This document shows, one piece after another, positions 1 to 8,404 of a stretch of 64,000 nt of DNA. The stretch is from contig CANQWR010000001.1 in the NCBI GenBank assembly GCA_947627625.1, positions 244,448 through 308,447 on the forward strand, given 5' to 3'. The position numbers and the translations under genes were made by a program. The notes under the pieces were generated by a model. It was not told where the DNA came from and searched no databases. It saw only the letters and a list, made by a program, of their open reading frames with translations. Within the stretch, counting starts at the first letter, position 1. Each line of letters starts with the position of its first letter. Source of the stretch: an uncultured Ruminococcus sp. (GTDB taxonomy: Bacteria > Bacillota > Clostridia > Oscillospirales > Ruminococcaceae).

Positions 1-258
1 ACAGTTTTCAATGCAGAGACACTTCTTGTCGGACTGACAGCAGGACTTATCGGAATAGGAGTTTCAATACTGCTGACGATCCCGATAAATGTAATAATCC
101 ACAACGTGACGAGTCTCGACACTCTCAAAGCACATCTCCCCGCAATAGGCGGAATAGTACTTGTGATAATAAGCATGGTACTCACACTAATAGCGGGAGT
201 TATACCGTCAAGAGTAGCGTCAAAGAAAGACCCCGTGGAGGCACTCCGCACAGAGTAA
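1..258 (+). CDS. ABC transporter permease (FtsX/MacB-like), C-terminal fragment
   Basis: The gene enters from the left edge in frame 1 and stops with TAA. The visible 85 residues hold two hydrophobic segments (around LLVGLTAGLIGIGVSILL and GGIVLVIISMVLTLIAGVIP) separated by a short loop, then the tail PSRVASKKDPVEALRTE. A last membrane helix followed by 'P..A...DPVEALR.E' is the hallmark end of FtsX-fold permeases that pair with MacB/LolD-type ATPases (family knowledge). The substrate cannot be judged because the rest lies outside the window. A terminator hairpin follows 33 bases downstream, so this is the last gene of its operon. Confidence 0.85.
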   Translation, partial: TVFNAETLLVGLTAGLIGIGVSILLTIPINVIIHNVTSLDTLKAHLPAIGGIVLVIISMVLTLIAGVIPSRVASKKDPVEALRTE

Positions 259-290
259 AATATTATAATATAAAATATAAAAACAAAAAA

Positions 291-317
291 ACTGCTGTTT
301 TCGGGACAGCAGTTTTT
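291..317. terminator. Rho-independent terminator, probably bidirectional
   Basis: The stem ACTGCTG / CAGCAGT closes a small loop, is preceded by an A-rich run and followed by seven T residues. It sits between the convergent permease fragment (plus) and mrp (minus), so it can end both transcripts. Confidence 0.85.
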
Positions 318-341
318 TTAATGTTCTTGAATTTTTTGGGA

Positions 342-1172
342 TTATTCGGAAATAATCTTCTCAACGGCACTGTCAAGCCAGTCGCCCTCAAAGAGTTCGA
401 TAGTACCGTTGTCGCACATTTTAGCAAGGTCGGGACAAATCGGTATTCTTGCAAGGACGGGTATACCGTACTTTTCGGCGATTTCCTCAAGGTGGCTCTC
501 ACCGAAAATATTTATCCTCTTTCCGCAGTCGGGACACTCGTAATAGCTCATATTTTCGATAATTCCCAGAATAGGAATATTCATAATCTGTGCCATTTTG
601 ACGGCTTTTTCCACTATCATTGAAACAAGCTCTTGCGGAGATGTGACTATCACAATTCCGTCAACGGGTATAGACTGAAAAACGGTCAGCGGAACGTCAC
701 CTGTTCCCGGGGGCATATCCACGAAAAGGCAGTCAATATCTTTCCAGATAACGTCCGTCCAGAACTGCTTTACAACTCCCGCAATAACAGGACCTCTCCA
801 GACAACGGGGTCTGATTCGTTCTCAACAAGCAGGTTTATTGACATTATGTCGGTACCCATTTTGCTCTTCTGTGGGAGTATGCCGAACTCACAGGCATCG
901 GCTTTTTGGTGTATGCCGAAAGCTTTCGGCACGGACGGTCCCGTTATATCAGCGTCAAGAATACCCGTCTGTTTGCCTGCCCTCTGTGCGGACACCGCAA
1001 GCATTGAGGAGACGAGAGTTTTTCCGACACCGCCCTTTCCGCTGACGATTCCGACAACTTTTTTTATACTGCTCATCTGATTAGGTTCTTCCAGAAAACT
1101 CTGTGGTTTGCTGTCACAGTTTCCCGCACTTGGGCATGATGAACAGTTCTGTGGATTACAAGATTCACTCAT
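342..1172 (-). CDS. mrp: Mrp/NBP35-family iron-sulfur cluster carrier ATPase
   Basis: A 276-residue P-loop ATPase of the Mrp/ApbC/NBP35 family, which holds and transfers Fe-S clusters to apoproteins in the cytosol (family knowledge). The deviant Walker A GKGGVGKT lies near residue 45, DADITGPS follows as the Walker A' region, and VDMPPGTGD is the Walker B region typical of Mrp. The cluster-binding CPDC pair is near residue 213. The N-terminus carries an extra cysteine-rich stretch (C-x4-C-x2-C-x5-C), as in NBP35-type members. AAGGAG lies just upstream of the ATG. It has its own promoter and appears monocistronic; the client proteins are unknown. Confidence 0.93.
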   Translation of the reverse strand: MSESCNPQNCSSCPSAGNCDSKPQSFLEEPNQMSSIKKVVGIVSGKGGVGKTLVSSMLAVSAQRAGKQTGILDADITGPSVPKAFGIHQKADACEFGILPQKSKMGTDIMSINLLVENESDPVVWRGPVIAGVVKQFWTDVIWKDIDCLFVDMPPGTGDVPLTVFQSIPVDGIVIVTSPQELVSMIVEKAVKMAQIMNIPILGIIENMSYYECPDCGKRINIFGESHLEEIAEKYGIPVLARIPICPDLAKMCDNGTIELFEGDWLDSAVEKIISE

Positions 1173-1208
1173 ATTTCAAAACTCCTTGAATTTATATTTT
1201 ACTACTCT

Positions 1209-1236
1209 ATTATACCACTTTTTATAAAAAAGTCAA
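1209..1236 (-). promoter_or_regulatory. Sigma-A promoter of mrp
   Basis: On the minus strand TTGACT, a 16-base spacer and a perfect TATAAT lie about 35 bases upstream of the mrp start. Confidence 0.75.
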
Positions 1237-1246
1237 CACATAAAAA

Positions 1247-2266
1247 TTATCTGTATTTGTAGACGGTTGCAGTCTCAAAGCCGTCAAGCAGAGTGTTCAT
1301 CTTGCTGAAAGCGAGCCCCGTCCCCTTTGCGACACAGTTTATGCAGTCCTTTGCGATACGGCACTCTATGCCGAGAGTACGCTTTATAAGCTGTGTGAGA
1401 CCGCCCAGCAACGCACCGCCACCCGTGAGGAGCAGCCCGTTGTCGTGAATATCGCCGACGAGTTCGGGAGGGGAGTCCTCAAGGACTTTTCTTATAGCCT
1501 CCATGATAATAAAAGTGTCGTCCTCAATAGCTTCAAACAGTTCGGTCTCACTCAAAAGGACTTGTGTCGGCAGACCTCTTAACAGACTTCTGCCCTTGAC
1601 CGCATATGTGACTTCACGGCTTGGGTCGTACAGATTGCACAGCTCTTTCTTGACTCTCTCGGCAGTCCTCTCGCCTATAAGCAGCTTGTACTTGTTCTGC
1701 ATATATTTTATTATAGAGCGGTCTATTGAGTTCCCCGCAGTTTTTATGGTGTGGGAAGTGACGACACCGTTCATTGAGACAATTGCAATATCCGTAGTAC
1801 CTCCGCCGATGTCCACAATCATGTGACCCCTTGCTTTTGTGATGTTCACTCCCGCACCAATCATAGCGGCGATTGGTTCCTGAATGAGATAGACCTGACG
1901 TGAACCCGCACTCTTTGCGGCTTCCACGACTGCTCTGCTCTCTATGTCCGTTATAAAGGACGGTATACAGATAATTATTCTTGGTTTTATAAGCTGGTGT
2001 CCCGTGACTTTCAGAATAAATTCACGTATCATACTCTGTGTCAGGTCGTCGTCGGAAATAACTCCCTCACTTATAGGTCTAACAACAGCTATGTGACTTG
2101 GGTTTCTGCCTATCATCTCATAAGCCTGACGACCTACCGCAATAACACGTTCCGTCCTGATATTGTAAGCAATTACGGACGGTTCACTCAGTACCACTCC
2201 CTTGTTACCCATAGTCATAACTATATTTGAAGTGCCAAGGTCTATACCTATATCAGTATTTGCCAT
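1247..2266 (-). CDS. mreB: MreB/Mbl-family actin-like cell shape protein
   Basis: A 339-residue bacterial actin homologue. The phosphate 1 loop GIDLGTSN is at residues 7-14, the phosphate 2 region MIVDIGGGTTDIAIVS is near 150, and the adenosine motif LLTGGGALLGGL is near 285, all in the MreB order. MreB-type filaments guide side-wall peptidoglycan synthesis under the membrane (family knowledge). The start ATG overlaps the recD2 stop in a TAATG junction, so it is translationally coupled to recD2. There is no mreC/mreD beside it, so this may be an Mbl/MreBH-like paralogue rather than the main MreB. Confidence 0.9.
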   Translation of the reverse strand: MANTDIGIDLGTSNIVMTMGNKGVVLSEPSVIAYNIRTERVIAVGRQAYEMIGRNPSHIAVVRPISEGVISDDDLTQSMIREFILKVTGHQLIKPRIIICIPSFITDIESRAVVEAAKSAGSRQVYLIQEPIAAMIGAGVNITKARGHMIVDIGGGTTDIAIVSMNGVVTSHTIKTAGNSIDRSIIKYMQNKYKLLIGERTAERVKKELCNLYDPSREVTYAVKGRSLLRGLPTQVLLSETELFEAIEDDTFIIMEAIRKVLEDSPPELVGDIHDNGLLLTGGGALLGGLTQLIKRTLGIECRIAKDCINCVAKGTGLAFSKMNTLLDGFETATVYKYR

Positions 2267-4488
2267 TATGTATCATCCCCTTCAGGCTTGTCCCCGATTG
2301 ACAGCATATCGCTCAGACAGGTATAGCGGTTTGTGGGACTTTCGTTGTCCACCATAAATTTTACCCTGTCCGCAGAGCCGACTATAACGAGGAGTTTTTT
2401 TGCTCTTGTCACGGCAGTATAGAGAAGATTTCTGTAAGAGAGTCTGTCAAAGCCCCTCTCCAAAGGAATGACCACCGCATCAAACTCACAGCCCTGACTT
2501 TTGTGTACGGTAATTGCGTAGGCGAGTTCTATCTGAAAAAGCTGTTCAAAGGAGTATTTTATACGTTTTCCGTCGAAATTCAGTGTTATTTCTTTGGAGT
2601 CGCTGTTGACGTACTCAACAGTTCCTATGTCGCCGTTGAATATACCCGTACCGCTCTCACCGCCGTCACGCACCCATTCAACATTGTAGTCATTTTTATT
2701 TTGCATAATTTTGTCGCCCTTGCGGAACGTGTAAGTTGCGTTACTGCACTCCTGTTTTGAGATGTGCGGAGGATTCAGACGGGCTTGCAGTAGTTTATTC
2801 AGCTCCACCGTACCCGTAGAACCCATTTTTGACGGAGTTATCACCTGTATATCGTTGATAGGGGAATAATTATAGGCTTTAGGGAGTCTCTCCGCAACAA
2901 GGTCTGATACGAGAGAAGCTGTATTTTCGGGGTTATCACGTCTCATTATGAAAAAATCGCTGTCTTTTCCGAGGAGTACGGGGTATTCTCCCGAAACTAT
3001 CCTGTGGGCATTTGTGACTATACTGCTGCCTTGGGACTGTCGGAATATCTCCGTCAGGTGTACCGTTTTGACAACCTTGCTCTTTATCATGTCACTCAGA
3101 ACGTCGCCTGCTCCGACGGAGGGCAACTGGTCACTGTCCCCGACCATTATAAGCTTACACTTTTCGGGAACGGCTTCCAGAAGAGAGGCAAAGAGGAGAG
3201 TGTCCACCATTGACATTTCGTCAATTATGAGAGCGTCACATTTGAGCGGGTTGTTTTCGTTGTGTGAAAATTCAAGGAGTCTCGTATCGTCGAACTTGGC
3301 ACCGAGCAGACGGTGAATAGTATTTGCGTCGTGACCCGTTATGTCCGAAATTCTCTTTGCAGCACGTCCTGTCGGGGCGACCACAAATACAGTCTCCTTT
3401 TTTTCTTTCAGTACGGATATTATTGCGTTGAGAGTAGTGGTCTTTCCCGTACCCGGACCGCCCGTCAGAATCATTACTCCGCCAGAGACAGCCGTCTTTA
3501 TCGCCTCACGCTGCATTTCGTTGTACTCTATATTTTTTGCAACGCCGTCATCGTCAATCAGTTTATCGCAGTCACAGTCGTCCTCCGTGGAAACTCCCGC
3601 AAGATTTTTTATCTTCCATGAAATAAAAAACTCCGCATCGAAGTACTTGGGCAGATATACATAACCCCTGTTGTTTTTGATATAACCGCACAGCTCCTTT
3701 TTTTCAAGAGCCTCTTTACAGCGTTTGCGAAATTCCTCCTCACTGATTTTGAGAAATTCCGTGCACTTCTCTATCAGGACATCGTACGGCAGACAGGTAT
3801 GTCCGTCCAAAGATTTTGAGTTAAGAGTTACGTCCGCCCCTGCAACTACACGCACATATGAATTTTTCGATATATCGAGTTCATCGGCGATTTTTTCGGC
3901 AAGTTCAAAGTCAACACCGATTTCCTCTCTGCACATCAGATAGGGATTTTTCTTTATCTCGTCAATAGACTCCGCACCGTATGAGAGGTAGACTTTCATT
4001 GCAACACCCGGTTTTATGCCGTATTTTGCGAGAAAAGAGGTGAGATTTTTCAAAGAGAGAAGTTTTTTCATTTCTTTTTGTATTTCGGTACACTTTTCCT
4101 TTGACATACCGCTTATTTTTATGAGCATTTCGGGGTGGTTTTCCATTACGTCAAAAGTTTTTTCTCCGAAACGTGAGACTATTTTCTGTGCGAGAGAACC
4201 GCCTATTCCCTTTATAGCTCCCGAGGAGAGATATTTTTCTATATTCTCAGCCGTCTTTGGAAGCTGTTTGTCACAGTACTCCGCTTTGAATTGAACATCA
4301 TATTTCGGGTGATTGACATAGTGTCCGTGTACGGAGAGAAGCTCCCCGACATCAACTTTTCCGAGTTCCCCGACGACAACTATTGAATCGTCATCGGACT
4401 TTATCTCAATTATTCTGTAGGCGTTCTTATCATTTTTGTAAATTACCTTTTCAACAACGCCCTCAATATTAAGAATTTCATTTTCCAA
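2266..4488 (-). CDS. recD2: RecD2-type ATP-dependent DNA helicase
   Basis: A 740-residue superfamily 1B helicase. The N-terminus has an OB-like segment and helix-hairpin-helix-rich DNA-binding region (GAIKGIGGSLAQKI), then Walker A GGPGTGKTTT near residue 345, the DEMSMVD Walker B box, the GDSDQLPSVGAGDVL motif III and the C-terminal motif VHKSQGCEFD...YTAVTRAK. This is the domain order and length of RecD2, the RecBC-independent 5'-3' helicase linked to recombination and repair in Firmicutes (family knowledge). It is the first gene of a two-gene unit with mreB, from a promoter overlapping the end of the next gene upstream. Confidence 0.93.
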   Translation of the reverse strand: MENEILNIEGVVEKVIYKNDKNAYRIIEIKSDDDSIVVVGELGKVDVGELLSVHGHYVNHPKYDVQFKAEYCDKQLPKTAENIEKYLSSGAIKGIGGSLAQKIVSRFGEKTFDVMENHPEMLIKISGMSKEKCTEIQKEMKKLLSLKNLTSFLAKYGIKPGVAMKVYLSYGAESIDEIKKNPYLMCREEIGVDFELAEKIADELDISKNSYVRVVAGADVTLNSKSLDGHTCLPYDVLIEKCTEFLKISEEEFRKRCKEALEKKELCGYIKNNRGYVYLPKYFDAEFFISWKIKNLAGVSTEDDCDCDKLIDDDGVAKNIEYNEMQREAIKTAVSGGVMILTGGPGTGKTTTLNAIISVLKEKKETVFVVAPTGRAAKRISDITGHDANTIHRLLGAKFDDTRLLEFSHNENNPLKCDALIIDEMSMVDTLLFASLLEAVPEKCKLIMVGDSDQLPSVGAGDVLSDMIKSKVVKTVHLTEIFRQSQGSSIVTNAHRIVSGEYPVLLGKDSDFFIMRRDNPENTASLVSDLVAERLPKAYNYSPINDIQVITPSKMGSTGTVELNKLLQARLNPPHISKQECSNATYTFRKGDKIMQNKNDYNVEWVRDGGESGTGIFNGDIGTVEYVNSDSKEITLNFDGKRIKYSFEQLFQIELAYAITVHKSQGCEFDAVVIPLERGFDRLSYRNLLYTAVTRAKKLLVIVGSADRVKFMVDNESPTNRYTCLSDMLSIGDKPEGDDT

Positions 4489-4520
4489 TCATATTCCTCT
4501 TTTCATTCTTTTATATTATC

Positions 4521-4549
4521 ATTATACTACAAATTCTCCCCGATTGCAA
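4521..4549 (-). promoter_or_regulatory. Promoter of recD2-mreB
   Basis: Minus-strand TTGCAA, 17-base spacer, TATAAT. The -35 lies inside the 3' end of the upstream 113-residue ORF and transcription would start about 20-30 bases before recD2. Confidence 0.6.
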
Positions 4550-4868
4550 ATATTTTCAGCAGTATTTTTTCAAGTTCGGCGTGAGAAATTATAACAGTGT
4601 CGGGGTTGTCACGGCAGAACTGTCTGCAAAGACCGAGTTGGGAGTCACTTGCGGAGTAGTCCACTATTATCAGACGTGAGCGGCCGCCCGACTTCAAAGC
4701 GAGCTGTTCAAGACGCTGTTGAAAAAAACTGTCCCTTTCAAACACAGGCAGAACCGTAACATATGCGGGTGTACTCTTTTTGCAAGGCAGTCTGAAAAAG
4801 ACGTTTACTATCTCTATTATAGCTATAACAGCCATTATCACACCTGCGGTTATAAGAATGCTGTCCAT
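4527..4868 (-). CDS. Small membrane-anchored protein of unknown function
   Basis: A 113-residue protein with one N-terminal membrane helix (residues about 4-25, ILITAGVIMAVIAIIEIVNVFF) and a cytosolic-looking domain of about 85 residues. The domain alternates short strands and helices (YVTVLPVFERDSFFQQRL, RLIIVDYSASDSQLGLCRQF, DTVIISHAELEKIL), like a small Rossmann-type fold. No family is recognised. It sits 89 bases downstream of the MATE gene stop on the same strand and the recD2 promoter overlaps its end. Confidence 0.6.
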   Translation of the reverse strand: MDSILITAGVIMAVIAIIEIVNVFFRLPCKKSTPAYVTVLPVFERDSFFQQRLEQLALKSGGRSRLIIVDYSASDSQLGLCRQFCRDNPDTVIISHAELEKILLKIFAIGENL

Positions 4869-4957
4869 AATCCCTGTTCACTCCTCTGAAATGTTGCTTT
4901 TATATTACTACATTATATTCGGAAATCATGAAAAGGGTTACAGGTTTAGAATTTCTT

Positions 4958-6325
4958 TCAGGTCTTTGTCTTTGCGTACTTCTTTTTGGACTTTTTCAGG
5001 ACTATCACGAATGTTATAAATTCTGCGATAAAAGTCATGCTCCAGGATATTATATATGATACATATATACTGCTGAGAGTGTGGTACTGCGGCATCTGAA
5101 AAATAGTCCTTATCCAGAAAATCCTGAATCCGCACACTCCCGCAACGCTTATTATCATAGGCACGAGTGACGAACCTATTCCACGGAGCATTCCCGTTGC
5201 AACGTCCATAAGACCGCACATGAAGTAGGGAATAAGTATGTAAGCCATTCTTATCATGCCGTACTCTATCGACTCGGGCGAATCGGTTATATATATTGAC
5301 AGAAGCGGTCTGCCGAAAATGTATCCAATTCCACCCATTGCAAAGCCTGTCACAAATACACACGCAAGGCATATTATCATAATTTTTTTAATTCTGTCGA
5401 ATTTTCCCGAACCGTGATTTTGTCCCGTGAAGTTCATAGCGGTCTGACTTACGGAGTTCATAGAGGTGTAGACAAATCCCTCGATATTCTGTGCAGCGGA
5501 GTTTCCTGCCACGACAACAGAGCCGAAAGAGTTCACGGAGGACTGTATAATTACATTTGAGATTGAAAAGAGTGAACTCTGAATGCCTGCCGGGAGACCT
5601 ATCTGTGTCATTCTTATCAGAGGTCTCTTATAAAACCGCATTTTTTTGAGTTCAAGTTTACAGGAGTTTTTGCGAATCATAAGAGAGCGTACTGTCAGAA
5701 TTGCGGATATAGTCTGTGATATGGACGTTGCAAGTGCCACTCCCGCCACGTTCATATTGACAACTCTGACAAAAAACAAATTCAGTATCACGTTTACAAC
5801 TCCCGAAATTGTCAGGTATATCAGAGGACTTTTAGTGTCTCCTGCCGCACGAAGTATAGCCGAACCGAAATTGTACAGCATACTTGAAGTTATTCCCGCA
5901 AAGTAGACTTTCATATAAGTTGCGGACAGGTCTATTACGTCTTCAGGGGTGTCCATTGCCTTGAGGACGGGTTCAGTCACTAATATGCCTATAACAGTAA
6001 GAATTACTCCGCACACAAAGGCTGTCGGGATTGCTGTGTGTACGGTTTTTTGGACTTCCTCGTCCTTTCCCGCACCGAGACCGTGTGCCACTGTAACGCC
6101 CACTCCCACAGACAGACCTATAAAAAAATTTACAAGAAGATTTATAACGGCAGTCGTGTCGCCGACAGCCGCAACGGATATACTTCCGCAGAATCTTCCC
6201 ACAACTATAAGGTCTGCCGCATTGAAAAGGAGCTGGAGTATACCCGTTAGTATGACGGGTATTGTGTAAAGTATGATTTTTTTCAGCAGAGGACCTTCTG
6301 TCAGGTCAGTAGATTTTTCAGCCAT
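4958..6325 (-). CDS. MATE-family multidrug/sodium antiporter
   Basis: A polytopic membrane protein of 455 residues with about twelve hydrophobic segments in two related halves. It starts with the MATE-like DLTEGPLLKKIILYTIPVILTGILQLLFNAADLIVVGRFCG, matching the NorM/DinF-type N-terminus of clostridial MATE proteins that export drugs or metabolites by cation antiport (family knowledge). The ORF track opens 12 codons earlier, but GGGGAGAG precedes the internal ATG at 6325 (MAEKSTD), so that start is preferred. The substrate is not readable from sequence. The gene has its own strong promoter, divergent from bioY. Confidence 0.9.
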   Translation of the reverse strand: MAEKSTDLTEGPLLKKIILYTIPVILTGILQLLFNAADLIVVGRFCGSISVAAVGDTTAVINLLVNFFIGLSVGVGVTVAHGLGAGKDEEVQKTVHTAIPTAFVCGVILTVIGILVTEPVLKAMDTPEDVIDLSATYMKVYFAGITSSMLYNFGSAILRAAGDTKSPLIYLTISGVVNVILNLFFVRVVNMNVAGVALATSISQTISAILTVRSLMIRKNSCKLELKKMRFYKRPLIRMTQIGLPAGIQSSLFSISNVIIQSSVNSFGSVVVAGNSAAQNIEGFVYTSMNSVSQTAMNFTGQNHGSGKFDRIKKIMIICLACVFVTGFAMGGIGYIFGRPLLSIYITDSPESIEYGMIRMAYILIPYFMCGLMDVATGMLRGIGSSLVPMIISVAGVCGFRIFWIRTIFQMPQYHTLSSIYVSYIISWSMTFIAEFITFVIVLKKSKKKYAKTKT

Positions 6326-6366
6326 ATATACTATCTCTCCCCATATTAAAATATTCTGCAAGATAT

Positions 6367-6395
6367 ATTATATTACTGTTTGTGTGATTTGTCAA
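6367..6395 (-). promoter_or_regulatory. Sigma-A promoter of the MATE gene
   Basis: Minus-strand TTGACA, 17-base spacer, TATAAT, 42 bases upstream of the start. It is back to back with the bioY control region. Confidence 0.8.
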
Positions 6396-6418
6396 CAAGG
6401 GAGAAAAATTATATTTCT

Positions 6419-6450
6419 ATGTAAACTTTATTTCAGAAAAAGGTTGACAT
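6419..6450 (+). promoter_or_regulatory. Probable BirA (biotin repressor) operator
   Basis: The half-sites ATGTAAACT and GGTTGACAT form an inverted repeat (7 of 9 positions pair) separated by 14 bases. This resembles the known BirA box, TGTAAAC-N14/16-GTTTACA. The right half contains the bioY -35 hexamer, so a bound repressor would block the promoter. BirA binding is inferred from position and similarity. Confidence 0.65.
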
Positions 6451-6472
6451 TTTGTTTTTGGTGTGATATAAT
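6444..6472 (+). promoter_or_regulatory. Sigma-A promoter of bioY
   Basis: Perfect TTGACA, 17-base spacer, TGa extension and perfect TATAAT, 35 bases before the bioY start. Confidence 0.88.
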
Positions 6473-6506
6473 ATCTGATGTAATAAATTTACAGGAGGAA
6501 TTTAAT

Positions 6507-7076
6507 ATGAAAAACACAGTGACACAGAATAAAAAATCACGTTTCACGACAAGGGAACTCGCTTTGACAGCTATGATGTCCGTATTTATAGCGGTCTGTT
6601 CGTGGATAAGTGTACCCATAGGACCTGTGCCGTTCACAATGCAGACGTTCGCAGTATTCTGCACTCTTAGTCTCTTGGGAGGCTGTAAAGGCTTTTTCTC
6701 GGTAGTGGTGTACATACTCATGGGAGCAGTCGGACTGCCTGTCTTTTCGGGTTTCAAAGGCGGACTGAGTGTCCTTATGGGAGTGACAGGCGGTTACATA
6801 TCGGGATTTGTCCTGATGGCACTTGTATATTGGTTTGGGGAGAAAATTTCGGGAGGAAATTTTTTTGTCGGGATAATATCAATGATTTTCGGGATATTAG
6901 TCCTCTACACATTCGGAACGTTCTGGTTTATGAAAGTCTACCTCTCCGAAATCGGTTCTGTACGGCTGTCTTCGGCAATGGCAAAGTGCGTACTGCCCTT
7001 TATAATTCCCGACCTCATTAAAATGGCACTCGCCGTTGTCCTGACACAGAGAGTGAAAAAATACGTCAGAATATGA
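6507..7076 (+). CDS. bioY: BioY biotin transporter (ECF S-component)
   Basis: A 189-residue membrane protein with about six hydrophobic segments. The N-terminal half has the BioY signatures ISVPIGPVPFTMQTFAVF and GLPVFSGFKGGLSVLMGVTGGYISGF, which bind biotin within the membrane S-component (family knowledge). BioY imports biotin, usually with a shared EcfA/EcfT energizing module, not found here. The ORF track begins far upstream at 6273, but AGGAGG precedes the ATG at 6507 and the upstream part is the promoter region, so 6507 is the start. A BirA-like operator over the promoter fits biotin-repressed expression. Confidence 0.94.
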   Translation: MKNTVTQNKKSRFTTRELALTAMMSVFIAVCSWISVPIGPVPFTMQTFAVFCTLSLLGGCKGFFSVVVYILMGAVGLPVFSGFKGGLSVLMGVTGGYISGFVLMALVYWFGEKISGGNFFVGIISMIFGILVLYTFGTFWFMKVYLSEIGSVRLSSAMAKCVLPFIIPDLIKMALAVVLTQRVKKYVRI

Positions 7077-7129
7077 CACTGATTTGCAGTTTTCTCCGAT
7101 ATATATTTTAATTTTGTCCGCTGTTCCGC

Positions 7130-7158
7130 TTGACGTGCGAAAAAAACAGTGATATAAT
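7130..7158 (+). promoter_or_regulatory. Sigma-A promoter of the AraC-type regulator
   Basis: TTGACG, 17-base spacer, TGa extension, TATAAT, about 60 bases before the regulator start. Confidence 0.8.
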
Positions 7159-7216
7159 AGAATATAGTATAATATATAATCAACTTGCGTATATCAAATG
7201 CAATGGAGAGATTGAC

Positions 7217-7963
7217 ATGAGTGAAAATTCAGAAAAAAATTTGTCGGAACATTTATTTTCAGAGCGTGAGGAGGATTTTGAACACAGTTCTTTTGACAGA
7301 GAACTTGCCTTTTGCAACAGCATTTGTTCGGGAAATATGGAACTTGTTGAGGTCTTTATGGAACCTCTTTGCAGTGAGGGCTGTGGAACTCTGAGTGAAA
7401 ATCCTATTCAGAATCTGAAATATCACCTTGTTGTGATAACGGCACTGATAGCAAGGTACTGCATAAACGGCGGAATGACCCCCGAAGAAGCTTACAGTAT
7501 CAGCGATTTCTACATTATGAAAGCGGACAGGTGTCTCGATGAGGACAGTCTGAGAGTTCTGCACAGGGAGATGATAGAGGACTACACAGGAAGAATGCGT
7601 AAGATAAGGCTGAACGGAGTGTATTCAAAGCAGGTCATTCGTGTGATAGACTACATGACGGCACATTTACACAGCAAAGTAACACTCGATGATGTAGCCG
7701 AACGTCTCAGGCTTAGTCCGTCTTATCTGTCAAGACTTTTCAAGTCCGAAACGGGTATGAATTTCAGCAGTTACCTGAACAAGCTGAAAATACAGGAAGC
7801 GTCCTCGCTCCTCATGCACACGCACTATACAGACCTTGAAATAGCAAATATTCTCGGTTTCAGCTCACAGAGTTATTTTATAAAAATTTTCAGGCAGTAC
7901 ATGGGAGTGACACCGAGGGAGTACAAGGAGAAGTACCACATACTTGAATTTACGGGGGAGTAA
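7217..7963 (+). CDS. AraC-family transcriptional regulator
   Basis: A 248-residue protein. The C-terminal hundred residues are a two-helix-turn-helix AraC DNA-binding domain (KVTLDDVAERLRLSPSYLSRLFKSETGMNFSSYLNKLKIQEA, then YTDLEIANILGFSSQSYFIKIFRQYMGVTPREYKEKY). The N-terminal half contains NPIQNLKYHLVVITALIARYCINGGMTPEEAYSISDFYI, a sensor-like block common in clostridial AraC proteins with unknown ligand. The ATG at 7217 follows GGAGAG; the longer TTG start in the ORF track begins inside the promoter and is rejected. The next gene downstream is the GH9/GH16 enzyme, which makes control of fibre degradation conceivable but unproven. Confidence 0.9.
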   Translation: MSENSEKNLSEHLFSEREEDFEHSSFDRELAFCNSICSGNMELVEVFMEPLCSEGCGTLSENPIQNLKYHLVVITALIARYCINGGMTPEEAYSISDFYIMKADRCLDEDSLRVLHREMIEDYTGRMRKIRLNGVYSKQVIRVIDYMTAHLHSKVTLDDVAERLRLSPSYLSRLFKSETGMNFSSYLNKLKIQEASSLLMHTHYTDLEIANILGFSSQSYFIKIFRQYMGVTPREYKEKYHILEFTGE

Positions 7964-8026
7964 TATCTTATATGTCATAATTTTACTGTTTTTGTCATAA
8001 AGTTTGTATACTTTCCTCAGATTTGG

Positions 8027-8035
8027 TGATATAAT
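8027..8035 (+). promoter_or_regulatory. Extended -10 promoter upstream of the GH9-GH16 gene
   Basis: TGaTATAAT has a perfect -10 with the TGn extension but no good -35 at normal spacing. It precedes hairpin repeat copy A, so the repeat would be transcribed as leader of the enzyme gene. Confidence 0.5.
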
Positions 8036-8060
8036 TGTGTACAATATATGAATTTAAGGT

Positions 8061-8352
8061 GCAGGGGGACTAATCCTTGAACTCCCGTTGGGGATGTTGC
8101 TACCCCATCAGGACGACAGGGGATAGGGGACTTTGCCCCTTGACCCCGTCGGGGGAGATTTGAAAATGGGGACACCCCAAGCCCCGCCCCCGAACCCCCA
8201 ATTTTGAAACAACAGACTGTGAATATAAGAGGTAGGGGACTTCGTCCCCGTCGGGGGTTGCACCCCCAAACCCCCGCTATGAGTATAAGGGGCAGGGGGC
8301 TTCGCCCCTTGACCCCGCCGGGGGTTGGAAACCCCCAGACCCCCAATTTTGA
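8061..8352 (+). repeat. GC-rich hairpin repeat, copy A (degenerate, multi-unit)
   Basis: About 290 bases of the G-run/C-run hairpin family fill the gap between the AraC gene and the GH9-GH16 gene. Units such as GGGGGCTTCGCCCC and AACCCCC(G/A)..GGGGGTT recur, with TTTTGAAACAACA appearing twice. It is more diverged than the other copies and seems to contain at least three tandem partial units. ORFs called across it are translations of the repeat, not genes. Confidence 0.8.
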
Positions 8353-8404
8353 AACAACAATAAAGTTTAATAAATTAAATCAAATCAAGAAAGAGGTTTT
8401 TCTT

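Noticed and set aside
8061-8346. ORFs 8017-8346 (minus) and the 5' extension of the GH9 ORF from 8204
   Set aside because: They translate the GC-rich hairpin repeat (GVWGFPTPGG..., RGRGLRPRRG...). The real GH9 start at 8405 has a ribosome site and signal peptide.
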